Positions 1-15,024 of a stretch of 64,000 bases of DNA are shown piece by piece (position 1 is the first letter of the stretch; every line of letters begins with the position of its first letter). This stretch comes from Bombyx mori (Eukaryota > Arthropoda > Insecta > Lepidoptera > Bombycidae), in the NCBI RefSeq assembly GCF_030269925.1, contig NC_085124.1, positions 1 to 64,000 of the forward strand, written 5' to 3'. The position numbers were made by a program, and so were the translations under genes. Below the pieces are notes generated by a model that was not told where the DNA came from, searched no databases, and saw only the letters and a program-made list of their open reading frames with translations.

Positions 1-3000
1 ATCTGCGTGGTGGGGATCAACACCAGCGCGTGGAGCATCACGCTAGTCTCCTTTTATTTCGAACCAGACCAGCCCATAGAGCCCTATCTTGAACATCTAG
101 GGAAAATCAAAGACGAAATAGGAAGAAGCAAAATAATCTACGGAGGAGACTCGAACGCAAAGAGCACCTGGTGGGGGAGCCCTAGCATAGATAACAGGGG
201 TACAAGTATGTTGGGAACACTGGAGGAACTGGAACTGAACATATTAAATAGAGGGGAAATTCCGACCTTCGACACGATTAGGGGAGGAAAGCGCTACAAA
301 AGTTATGTCGACGTTACAGCCTGCTCGACAGACTTGATGGATCTGGTGAGTGACTGGAGAGTTGATGAAGGACTGACGACCTCAGACCACAACGCCATCC
401 TATTTAATATTCATACAAAACGAGCAACAGGAATAAAAATACAAAGAACCACAAGACTATACAACACAAGGAAAGCCAACTGGTCAAATTTTCATGAGAA
501 AATGCGACAGTTATTACAAGAAAAACACTTGACCATTGAAAACATAAAACAAATAAATACAATAGCAGAAATTGAAATAGTAGAAAACAAATACACAAAC
601 ATAATTAAAACAGTATGTAACCAAACCATACCCAAGAAAAAAACACAAGAAAAACTTACCTTGCCGTGGTGGTCTGAGGAGCTAGCCGCGATGAAACGTG
701 AAGTCGCCACCAGAAAGCGCAGAATCCGATGCGCTGCGCCAATCCGAAGGTCGCGGGTCGTTGAAGAGTACCTGAAACTAAAACAAGAATATGAGTTAAA
801 AGCAGCCAGTGCCCAGATAGAAAGTTGGAAGAACTATTGTCATAGACAAGATAAGGAAGGAGTGTGGGAGGGAATCTATAGGGTTATTGGAAGAGTGACT
901 AAACGGGAAGAAGACTTGCCACTGGAAAAAGACGGGAACATTTTAGATGCTAAGCAGTCAGTCAAATTGTTGTCGGAGACATTCTATCCAAAGGATTCTA
1001 CCGACGGCGATAACGACTACCATCGCCAAATCAGGGAAGAAGCCGAAAAAGTGAATTGTGGCAAGCAAAATAATAATATTTTCGAACCGCAATTCACCAT
1101 GTCAGAACTGGAATGGGCAAGTAACTCCTTCAACCCCAAAAAAGCACCCGGAGCAGATGGCTTTACAGCGGATATATGCCATCATGCCATAAACAGTAGC
1201 CCTCAAGTATTTCTCACGCTCCTCAACAAATGTCTGGAACAAAGCTACTTCCCAAAGGCCTGGAAGGAAGCTACCGTGGTGGTGTTGCGAAAGCCGGGTA
1301 AAGAGTCATACACAAACCACAAGTCGTATAGACCAATCGGTTTGCTCTCAATACTGGGCAAAATATACGAAAAAATGCTGATGTCACGCGTGAAATACCA
1401 TCTGATCCCAAGGACAAGCACAAGGCAGTTCGGGTTCATGCCACAAAGGAGCACCGAGGACTCCCTCTATACCATGATGCAACATATTTCTAACAAACTA
1501 AAGGAAAAGAAAATAGTAACGTTGGTGTCATTAGATATAGAGGGAGCCTTTGATTGCGCCTGGTGGCCTGCCATCAGAGTCCGATTAGCCCAGGAAAACT
1601 GTCCACTGAACCTGCGGAAAGTAATGGACAGCTATCTCACGGATAGAAAAGTCCGAGTCAGATACGCAGGGGAAGAGCACAGCGTGAATACCAGCAAAGG
1701 CTGTGTGCAGGGCTCAATCGGTGGTCCTGTGCTGTGGAACCTCTTATTGGACCCACTCCTGAAGAGTCTGGACACCCAAAAAGTGTACTGTCAGGCATTC
1801 GCAGACGATGTTGTCCTTGTTTTCGACGGAGATACGGCGTTAGAAATTGAAAACCGGGCCAATGCGGCTCTCGAACATGTTCAGAAATGGGGTATCAGTA
1901 ACAAACTGAAGTTCGCACCACAGAAAACTAAAGCTATGATTATTACAAGGAGATTGAAATATGATATCCCACGGCTGAACATGGGCGGGACAGTCATTCC
2001 CATGTCAGATGACATTAAGATTCTAGGGGTAACCGTCGACAACAAGTTGACATTTAATGCGCACGTCTCGAATGTTTGCAGAAGGGCGATTGAGGTGTAT
2101 AAACAACTAGCCAGAGCAGCCAAGGCCAGTTGGGGTCTACACCCCGAGGTCATTAAATTAATATATACCGCCACCATAGAGCCCATAGTCTTGTACGCCG
2201 CCAGTGTATGGGCATCAGCAGCCGCCAAACTGGGCGTAATTAAACAATTAGCCGCTGTGCAGAGGGGAATTGCACAAAAGGTATGCAAAGCGTATCGCAC
2301 CGTATCTCTCAACTCAGCTCTGATCCTAGCGGGTATGCTCCCCCTAGACCTCCGAGTTCGTGAGGCGGCTTCATTATACGAAGCCAAGAAGGGACAACTG
2401 CTGCCGGGACTGGCTGACGCGGAGATTGAGCAAATGACGCCTTTTGCAGAGTTGCCACACCCCGTGGAACGTGCGGATCTACAGATAGTCTGCTTGGAGG
2501 ACCAAGAACAAGTCGACGGTAACAGCGACTACGACGAATGTATTTTTACAGACGGAAGCAAAATCGGAGGCAAAGTGGGGGCCGCGCTGTCGATTTGGAA
2601 AGGGGACACAGAGACTAAGACCCGCAAACTTGCCCTGTCAAATTACTGCACGGTCTACCAAGCAGAGCTGCTGGCACTGTGTGTGGCGACGACGGAAGTC
2701 AAGAAGAGTAAAAGCAAATCTTTTGGAGTTTATAGCGATTCCATGTCGGCCCTCCAAACCATAACAAACTATGATAGCCCCCATCCACTGGCAGTCGAGG
2801 CTAGACAAAACATTAAAGCCTCGTTTCTCCACGGCAAGGCTGTAACCTTGCATTGGATAAAAGCTCACGCAGGGCTGAAGGGTAATGAGAGGGCCGACGG
2901 ACTTGCAAAGGAAGCCGCAGAAAACTCCAGAAAAAGACCAGACTACGATCGCTGCCCGATCTCATTCGTCAAGCGAAGCCTACGAATGACCACGCTTGAG

Positions 3001-3396
3001 GAATGGAACCGGCGCTATACAACTGGCGAGACGGCATCCGTCACTAAGTTGTTTTTCCCAGATGCATTGGTGGCGTATAGAATAGTGAGAAAAATACAGC
3101 CCAGTAACATACTCACACAAATCATGACGGGGCATGGCGGGTTCTCGGAATACTTATGTCGATTTAAGTGTAAAGAGAGCCCGTCATGCATCTGCGACCC
3201 AGCAGTGAAAGAAACCGTTCCTCATGTGCTGGTGGAATGTCCCATCTTTGCACGGGCTAGATACGATATCGAGCAAAAGTTGAACGTGAAAGTTAGACTC
3301 GACACATTGCATGAAATAATAGTAGACACGAATAGAAAACAGTTCTTGAAATACTGCATAGATATTATAGAAATAGTAATTAAAAGAAATAAATAG
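1..3396 (+). CDS. ORF2 polyprotein (endonuclease-RT-RNase H-zinc finger), 5' partial
   Basis: This is the replication enzyme of element A0, about 1131 residues visible; the frame is already open at base 1. The endonuclease part shows GGDSNAKSTWWGS and, later, SDHN, the Asp-His pair of the APE-type active site. A TLPWWSEEL linker follows. The reverse transcriptase shows YRPIGLLSILGK, SLDIEGAFD and FADD (1798-1809). The RNase H shows FTDGSK, YQAELLAL, YSDSMSAL and KAHAGLKGNERAD. The C-terminal finger has the form C-x-C-x9-H-x4-C. The frame is intact to its TAG stop. By analogy with TRAS1, the enzyme would nick telomeric repeats and prime reverse transcription there. The N-terminal roughly 85 residues, judged by comparison with H, are missing only because of the window edge. 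Confidence 0.93.
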   Translation: MCVVGINTSAWSITLVSFYFEPDQPIEPYLEHLGKIKDEIGRSKIIYGGDSNAKSTWWGSPSIDNRGTSMLGTLEELELNILNRGEIPTFDTIRGGKRYKSYVDVTACSTDLMDLVSDWRVDEGLTTSDHNAILFNIHTKRATGIKIQRTTRLYNTRKANWSNFHEKMRQLLQEKHLTIENIKQINTIAEIEIVENKYTNIIKTVCNQTIPKKKTQEKLTLPWWSEELAAMKREVATRKRRIRCAAPIRRSRVVEEYLKLKQEYELKAASAQIESWKNYCHRQDKEGVWEGIYRVIGRVTKREEDLPLEKDGNILDAKQSVKLLSETFYPKDSTDGDNDYHRQIREEAEKVNCGKQNNNIFEPQFTMSELEWASNSFNPKKAPGADGFTADICHHAINSSPQVFLTLLNKCLEQSYFPKAWKEATVVVLRKPGKESYTNHKSYRPIGLLSILGKIYEKMLMSRVKYHLIPRTSTRQFGFMPQRSTEDSLYTMMQHISNKLKEKKIVTLVSLDIEGAFDCAWWPAIRVRLAQENCPLNLRKVMDSYLTDRKVRVRYAGEEHSVNTSKGCVQGSIGGPVLWNLLLDPLLKSLDTQKVYCQAFADDVVLVFDGDTALEIENRANAALEHVQKWGISNKLKFAPQKTKAMIITRRLKYDIPRLNMGGTVIPMSDDIKILGVTVDNKLTFNAHVSNVCRRAIEVYKQLARAAKASWGLHPEVIKLIYTATIEPIVLYAASVWASAAAKLGVIKQLAAVQRGIAQKVCKAYRTVSLNSALILAGMLPLDLRVREAASLYEAKKGQLLPGLADAEIEQMTPFAELPHPVERADLQIVCLEDQEQVDGNSDYDECIFTDGSKIGGKVGAALSIWKGDTETKTRKLALSNYCTVYQAELLALCVATTEVKKSKSKSFGVYSDSMSALQTITNYDSPHPLAVEARQNIKASFLHGKAVTLHWIKAHAGLKGNERADGLAKEAAENSRKRPDYDRCPISFVKRSLRMTTLEEWNRRYTTGETASVTKLFFPDALVAYRIVRKIQPSNILTQIMTGHGGFSEYLCRFKCKESPSCICDPAVKETVPHVLVECPIFARARYDIEQKLNVKVRLDTLHEIIVDTNRKQFLKYCIDIIEIVIKRNK

Positions 3397-8888
<5,492 letters not shown>

Positions 8889-9438
8889 AGTCGCGTTCGA
8901 TCCGCCGGCGAGAACGGTCACGCCACACCAAAAATCGTTGAGTTAAATAGTGTTTTTACCAAATTGTGAATATAAAATCAGTTTTTAGTGATAAAAATCA
9001 GTGTTATACACCGTTGGATGCGCGCTAAAATTCCGCATCTATTACCATTTCTGGTGAAAAATTTGGACTTAAATCAAGCGAAAAAATAAGAAAAAACTGC
9101 TAAAAATCAAAATTTGAAGTGTTAAAAATTCATAAAAATGGCATTTTTGTAGTGAAAACGTAGTGAAAAGTGTCATTCAGTGCGCGTTCGAAAGCTCTTC
9201 TTAAATTTGTCTCGAAACTGAAAATTGGACAGTGAGAACTATTAAAAATAACCAAAAAACTAAAAATTTTCTAAAAATTTTTTACTTTTCGGCGTGCGCT
9301 GCTTTAAAGCGATCGATGACCCTATATTTTTATAGTGTTAGTGTATAGGCCCTGGAAAGGCGCTTCCGTGGACACCTCAATTTGATTTTTCCGATTGAAG
9401 AAAAAGGAGAAAATTAGCAAAAACCAACGTAAGTAAAC
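8889..9438 (+). promoter_or_regulatory. E 5' leader, unique part with initiator-like start
   Basis: The leader begins AGTC at the junction, so the telomeric CC completes a CAGTC initiator-like sequence with A as +1. At +28 to +32 stands GGTCA, which fits the insect downstream promoter element consensus RGWYV. The palindromic motif GTGTTATACACC is at 9001-9012. Non-LTR elements of this kind need an internal promoter because transcription must start at their first base. Promoter activity is inferred. Confidence 0.5.
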
Positions 9439-10420
9439 CCACGTGGTCGAGGTTCCAGCTGTGGGAGGCACTTTCCAGGACTTCGTACGGATAAAAGACC
9501 AAACGTTACCGACATTGCCAAAAAAGTAATTTAAAATATTAAGAACTTTAGAAGATATAGCTGATTATGTAAAAATCGAAAAATATTTTTACATGTAAAT
9601 TCAGAAAACGAACGACGACCCCATTATTTCTTGGTGCCTCTGGATCGACCTTCACGAGGGGCTCATTTTAATATACTATTTAGATTTCTGCTACCAATGT
9701 TCACTGAGTAAATCAGGAAAATCTAAATCGGCACTACCACGTGGTCGAGGTTCCAGCTGTGGGAGGCACTTTCCAGGACTTTGTACGGATAAAGGACCAA
9801 ACGTTACCGACATTGCCAAAAAAATTAATTTAAAATATTAAGAACTTTAGAAGATATAGCTGATTATGTAAAAATCGAAAAATATTTTTACATGTAAATT
9901 CAGAAAACGAACGACAACCCCATTATTTCTTGGTGCCTCTGGATCGACCTTCACGAGGGGCTCATTTTAATATACTATTTAGATTTCTGCTACCAATGTT
10001 CACTGAGTAAATCAGGAAAATCTAAATCGGCACTACCACGTGGTCGAGGTTCCAGCTGTGGGAGGCACTTTCCAGGACTTTGTACGGATAAAGGACCAAA
10101 CGTTACCGACATCGCCGAAAAAAGTAGTTAAAAATATTAAGAACTTTGGAAGATAATGTTGATTATGTAAAAATCGAAAAATATTTTTACATGTAAATTC
10201 GGAAAACGAACGACGACCACATTATTTCTTGGTGCCCCTGGATCGACCTTCACAAGGGGCTCATTTTTATATACTATTTAGATTTTTGCTACCAATATTC
10301 ACGGAGTAAATCAGGAAAATCTGAATCGGCACTACCACGTGGTTGCAGTTCCAGCCGGGGGAGGCACTTTTTGGGACTGGGACCAAATAAAGGATTGAAG
10401 TCTGCATGCAGTGCCAGAAA
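9439..10420 (+). repeat. Tandem ~299-nt monomers in E 5' leader
   Basis: The leader repeats with a period of 298-299 nt. CCACGTGG recurs at 9439, 9737, 10036 and 10335, each time (the first three nearly identical) followed by TCGAGGTTCCAGCTGTGGGA and GGCACTTTCCAGGACT. Three near-complete copies are followed by a shorter, diverged fourth (GGTTGCAGTTCC). Each monomer brings one E-box CACGTG. The arrangement is like the promoter monomers of some mammalian L1 5' UTRs. Confidence 0.85.
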
Positions 10421-10584
10421 AAATAGGAGAAAATATCCAGAATCCTGGTAGAAAAGGCGTTTTTATTGATATTATGAAAAACATTTTTAGTAGTAGTAAG
10501 ATTAGATAGTTAGTATTTAGACTTAGTCAAATGTTATGATTGGACTGCATATATTATAAGCTAAATTTTTAAATATTTTTGACA

Positions 10585-10607
10585 CAGACCCCCCTTTACA
10601 GGGTCTG
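10585..10607 (+). promoter_or_regulatory. Conserved pre-ORF1 hairpin (E copy)
   Basis: CAGACCC pairs with GGGTCTG (7 bp) around the 9-nt loop CCCTTTACA. The same hairpin, with loop CCCTATACA and compensatory stem changes, precedes ORF1 in D and in C1/C2, and in weaker form in C3. In E it is about 590 nt before the ORF1 ATG, farther than in the other families. Confidence 0.65.
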
Positions 10608-11199
10608 ACAAAACATATTGGGCTCTGCAGTAGCAATATTTTATTTATTTAGCTGTTTCTCATCTGATCTGTTATTCTGAAACAAATTCTGACCGCATCC
10701 CCCGCGTGATACTGCACGACAATTGTAGGTTGTACTGACAACCATTCATTTTGTGTGTAGTCCGCGAGGCATGTGGTGCTGAGTATAATTCTATAGTAAA
10801 TTTTTTGCATATTTTGACATTGACAATCTTGTCAAATTTTTTACTGACACAAAATTGACTTTGCTGCGCAATTATTTTGACATAATATTGTTGGACTCTG
10901 TACACCCACAATAGGTAGTTAATTTTGTAGTCCTAGAGAAACTATACTAACTATTATTTGATGAAAAACTTTTTTAATGAAAAATTATTTGATCTGTGCA
11001 AAATTGTCTTTCAACATAGAATTTTGGTTCTAGGGATTCTTGCCGTGATATTGTATTCCAATATCACTCAAAAATTCCTCTTGCTGAATCTGAAATAGCT
11101 TACTGGAAAGTTGATTTGACCTAAGTTGTATATTTTAAAGTGCCTCTATACAGCACTGAGTTAGTTTTAAGACAACCCGCGGCTCCTCTTACTTCAGCG
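10608..11199 (+). other. E leader between hairpin and ORF1
   Basis: About 590 nt of AT-rich leader with no long + strand frame and no repeat I can recognise. The frame of ORF1 is open for 20 codons upstream of its first ATG, from a GTG at 11140. Confidence 0.5.
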
Positions 11200-12618
11200 A
11201 TGAGTCATCCCGAGGGTCATGGACCAAAAACTACAGCCAGAGCTTCCACAGTCTCTCCTAAACCCAAACCGAAACAAAGCGACGCGAAAAAGTTTTCGGT
11301 GCCCCCCCAAACGATTTCGGTTAGGAGGAGCATCGGGGAATGGGAGAAGGCTTCATATACATGCAAATTGGACGAAGCAACAGCATGCGCGGGCAGAGCA
11401 AAACAACAGCTCAACGCCGCACGCAACTTGAAAGGGGAGTTAAAAATTGAAGCCTTTAAAATGCTGGATAGGTTACTCGAAATTGTGAAAAAGTTGGAAA
11501 TGCCCTCGAAAACAAAGGTAGAGAAGGAGGTCATGAAGCAGATGTACCGCGAAAATAGCAAGACAGAAATGGGCACGAGCAACCTGAAAAATATTATTGA
11601 GGAGCATAGTAAGGTTTTGGGAGAGACTGTGAAAGAAATGGACCGACTACGCACGGTTATTAGGAGACACGAGGAGAAAATGGATGACACGGCACAAAAC
11701 GCCGAAAAACGAGATGGGGGACATAGCGGTGGAGAGTTTCTGGCGGAAATCCGTGAGCTCAAGCGACTCACACAAGAGACCCGGGTACGGACCGACGAGG
11801 CGCAGGGGGTAATTCCCTCGTACGCGGAGGTCCTGTCTCGGCCACCAGCCGCTAGAGTGGACAAGCCGAAGTTCTCCGTCATCGTGGGTTCAAAAAACGT
11901 CATCGATACTAGTGCTGATGTCATAGAAAAGCTGAGAGGGGCGTTAGATGCACGGCGCAGCGGTCTAAAGATAGAGCGTCTCCGTAGGGTACGCGATGCG
12001 AAGGTGGTTTTGAGCTGCGCGAGTAAAGAGGAGATGGAAAAGTTGTCCGAGCAGCTAAAGAACGATAAAAACCTTACTGCCGAGGTGGCTAAGAACAAAA
12101 AGCCACTCGTCGTGCTTAAAAATCTCATGGCGTACAATACGGATGACGACATCCGAACGGCACTCGCTGAGCAAAACCGGCACCTGCTGGAGGATCTTTC
12201 AGCCGACGAAACCGCCGTGGAGGTAAGGTACCGGAGGAGGGCGAGGAATCAACAGGAGTGCCACGCCGTCCTCCAGGTATCGCCCGAATTATGGCAAAGG
12301 CTAACGTCGGCTGGAAGAGTATACATTGACCTCCAGCATGTGAGGGTGCAGGACCAGTCACCACTGGTGCAGTGCACCAGATGCCTGGCGTACGGCCACG
12401 GCCGGAAGCAGTGCGCGGACGATGTGGATCTCTGCAATTACTGTGGCGGTCCGCATCTCAAAAGTTCGTGCACGCAACTGGCGGCCGCCCAGGCACCGAA
12501 GTGTATTAACTGCACCAGGGCCAAGCTGACTGAAACTGCCCATACGGCATTTGGTGACTGCTGCCCTGTTAGGAGAAAGTGGGATGCGCTGGCCAGGGCG
12601 GCAATAGCCTATGGCTAG
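11200..12618 (+). CDS. E ORF1: Gag-like nucleic-acid-binding protein with three zinc knuckles
   Basis: A 472-residue ORF1 protein when started at the first ATG. The open frame extends 20 codons further up from a GTG, but that stretch does not resemble other ORF1 starts. The N-terminal region has a SVRRSIGEWEKA motif and a segment with ARNLKGELKIEAFKML, both shared with other ORF1s here. The middle has a predicted coiled-coil-like, charged stretch and a conserved PLVVLKNLMAYNTDDD region. The C-terminus has three knuckles at about 392-405, 412-424 (C-x2-C-x3-H-x4-C) and 435-454, then RRKWDALARAAIAYG. ORF1 proteins of R1-clade elements bind their RNA and, in telomeric elements, help target it to chromosome ends. 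The frame is intact although no ORF2 follows. Confidence 0.9.
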   Translation: MSHPEGHGPKTTARASTVSPKPKPKQSDAKKFSVPPQTISVRRSIGEWEKASYTCKLDEATACAGRAKQQLNAARNLKGELKIEAFKMLDRLLEIVKKLEMPSKTKVEKEVMKQMYRENSKTEMGTSNLKNIIEEHSKVLGETVKEMDRLRTVIRRHEEKMDDTAQNAEKRDGGHSGGEFLAEIRELKRLTQETRVRTDEAQGVIPSYAEVLSRPPAARVDKPKFSVIVGSKNVIDTSADVIEKLRGALDARRSGLKIERLRRVRDAKVVLSCASKEEMEKLSEQLKNDKNLTAEVAKNKKPLVVLKNLMAYNTDDDIRTALAEQNRHLLEDLSADETAVEVRYRRRARNQQECHAVLQVSPELWQRLTSAGRVYIDLQHVRVQDQSPLVQCTRCLAYGHGRKQCADDVDLCNYCGGPHLKSSCTQLAAAQAPKCINCTRAKLTETAHTAFGDCCPVRRKWDALARAAIAYG

Positions 12619-13245
12619 GGCTGCTCTGGCTGGTGGCCCGCCGGACCCGATAGTGTGGCGGTCCGAAACGTCGTTAACCCTACTCGGCTCGAACTTTTGA
12701 ACCTCGGGGTTACTCACAGCTGAAAAATATAAATAAAAATAAAATAAGATGAGTTTTGTAAACTCCATAGGATGGCTGATGACCATAGAATTTTGATGTA
12801 AAATCTATTTAGTTATTAAGTAAAACCCTCTGGAGTTTACAAAATGTATTTTCTTTTAAGAACATCTATGTAAAATAACTATACAATAATTATGAAAACT
12901 GTAAATAGTAAATAGAAGAAGAATAAAACCGTAATTTAGAAGTAATGGAAAGGAAATAGTAAGACATTAATACGATCTAAAAGATATACAATAAGTAGAA
13001 TATCAAATAATGATGAAAATAGGTTAAAAATATTAGCTAGAATTAGATAAGTATATAAAAGTTAGAAAAAGTTAAAAAATGTATATAATTACTGGTATAA
13101 CTGTTATACTAGGTTATATGGTATTGTAGAACTTTATACAAAATAAATAAAAAATTCCTGGTTCCGTTATTAATCCTACAATAAATAAACAAGGGCTCTG
13201 ATTATGTCAGAGGAGTATTCGCGGGCCGGGCCTAAAGAGCCCGGA

Positions 13246-13246
<1 letters not shown>
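12619..13246 (+). other. E 3' UTR with three hairpins
   Basis: A 14-bp perfect inverted repeat (TTTTGTAAACTCCA at 12754-12767 and its complement at 12831-12844) encloses 63 nt. Near the end, CTCTGA (13196-13201) pairs with TCAGAG (13207-13212) around the loop TTATG. This is the homologue of the terminal hairpin in D, H and B. A second terminal hairpin pairs CCGGGC (13226-13231) with GCCCGG (13239-13244). No ORF2 remnant is recognisable. Confidence 0.7.
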
Positions 13247-13279
<33 letters not shown>

Positions 13280-13282
<3 letters not shown>

Positions 13283-13951
13283 AACCTAACCTAACCTAAC
13301 CTAACCTAACCTAACCTAACCTAACCTAACCTAACCTAACCTAACCTAACCTAACCTAACCTAACCTAACCTAACCTAACCTAACCTAACCTAACCTAAC
13401 CTAACCTAACCTAACCTAACCTAACCTAACCTAACCTAACCTAACCTAACCTAACCTAACCTAACCTAACCTAACCTAACCTAACCTAACCTAACCTAAC
13501 CTAACCTAACCTAACCTAACCTAACCTAACCTAACCTAACCTAACCTAACCTAACCTAACCTAACCTAACCTAACCTAACCTAACCTAACCTAACCTAAC
13601 CTAACCTAACCTAACCTAACCTAACCTAACCTAACCTAACCTAACCTAACCTAACCTAACCTAACCTAACCTAACCTAACCTAACCTAACCTAACCTAAC
13701 CTAACCTAACCTAACCTAACCTAACCTAACCTAACCTAACCTAACCTAACCTAACCTAACCTAACCTAACCTAACCTAACCTAACCTAACCTAACCTAAC
13801 CTAACCTAACCTAACCTAACCTAACCTAACCTAACCTAACCTAACCTAACCTAACCTAACCTAACCTAACCTAACCTAACCTAACCTAACCTAACCTAAC
13901 CTAACCTAACCTAACCTAACCTAACCTAACCTAACCTAACCTAACCTAACC
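13280..13951 (+). repeat. (CCTAA)n telomeric tract
   Basis: 134 units plus CC between the poly(A) of E and the 5' end of G; no variant units seen. Confidence 0.97.
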
Positions 13952-15024
13952 AACTTTTCTTACAAGAGGCTTATTTTGAAGCGGTTTTTTGCGATTTTAA
14001 AGTGCAACCGGCTTGTAAGCACGCACCGACCCTTCAAACTAGGAATCGCAGTGGTGTGACGTCATTTTTTGACACCCCCACCTTTTCGACCTGAAAATAT
14101 TTAAAAATTTATTATTTTTCAAAGTTACTTTGTTGCTTTTGCAAATCCAACTGACCTATTTAATACTTACCGATCCGCCCTACTTTCTGGAGTGCGTTCC
14201 GCGCTTCCGGAAATCCAAAATTTTGTATTTTCATGTAAAAAACGTTAAAATTCTTCTTGTTTTCCTGAAAAATAAAAGATTTTTCTTCAAAAAATCTTTA
14301 AATTCTGTACCACTGGCTAGAGCTCGGCGAGACGCTTCTTTTGAGGTATCGCACGACCCTCTAGCTGGCGCGAAACGTCAAAAAATTGACCGCCCACCCG
14401 CCCTCTTGTCACCATAGTAAAAATTTACACAGTATAGGAAAGGGAGCAACGTAACAAACATTTTTCATTGATTGACAAGACTCAAACTAGAGCCTCATAA
14501 TAGTGCAGTGTATTGATCTTACCGCGTATTACTGCTTATTTGACTTTGGTTTATTTATTTTACTTATTTCAAATAGAAATCCTAACTTGTACTATTGTAT
14601 TTTGCGTGTTAGAATAAGCGACTCGGTCTGACTGACCCTTCCTATCTATAATTCTTAGAATAATTTGTCCAAATCTTAACTGACTATAATTACCTCAAAT
14701 TCCTGTATAAGGAAAATATTATTTTACTTTAGTTATTTACCTTACTGTATTTTGCTTGTTGTTTTATTTGTTTTATTTTGTTTAAACTTATTTCAATTGA
14801 TTAATTTAAATAGAAACCTTCTGAATTGTATTTAGCGATGTTTTGTGTGTTAGAATAAGTTCACTCGCTTGTGATATTTTGACGCTCTTTAGTGGTAGTT
14901 TTAAAATAATTTATTTGAACTGTGACTATAACTACGAAACATATAAACTTTAGACAAATTTATATTCTTTAACATAATACACATACACACGTTTACACAC
15001 TAGTTTTAGACGCGTTCCCCGATA
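13952..15024 (+). promoter_or_regulatory. G 5' leader (module shared with D)
   Basis: Begins AACTTTTCTTACAAGAGG. It matches the D leader closely from 13952 to about 14545, then diverges. A perfect CRE palindrome TGACGTCA sits at 14057-14064, with the D copy at the matching place. The remainder to the ATG is AT-rich. I do not find the CACGTG motif or the pre-ORF1 hairpin here. Promoter function is inferred from position. Confidence 0.6.

Larger units (their letters stand above)
8889..13279 (+). mobile_element. E: ORF1-only TRAS-like telomeric element
   Basis: A complete insertion bounded by CCTAACC on the left and, on the right, by poly(A) (13247-13279) running into CCTAA. It has a 2.3 kb 5' leader with tandem monomers, one intact ORF1 (11200-12618) and a 628-nt 3' UTR. 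I see no trace of endonuclease, RT or RNase H. The element starts AGTC directly after the telomeric CC, giving CAGTC at the junction. It resembles a gag-only element in layout. Internal deletion of an autonomous ancestor is the likely origin. Confidence 0.9.

Noticed and set aside
11217..12152. Long minus-strand open frame (311 codons) opposite E ORF1
   Set aside because: It lies fully inside ORF1, has no recognisable motif, and its Ser/Leu/Phe-rich composition is what the complement of Lys/Glu-rich coding gives. The same holds for the many minus-strand frames opposite the other ORF1s and ORF2s.
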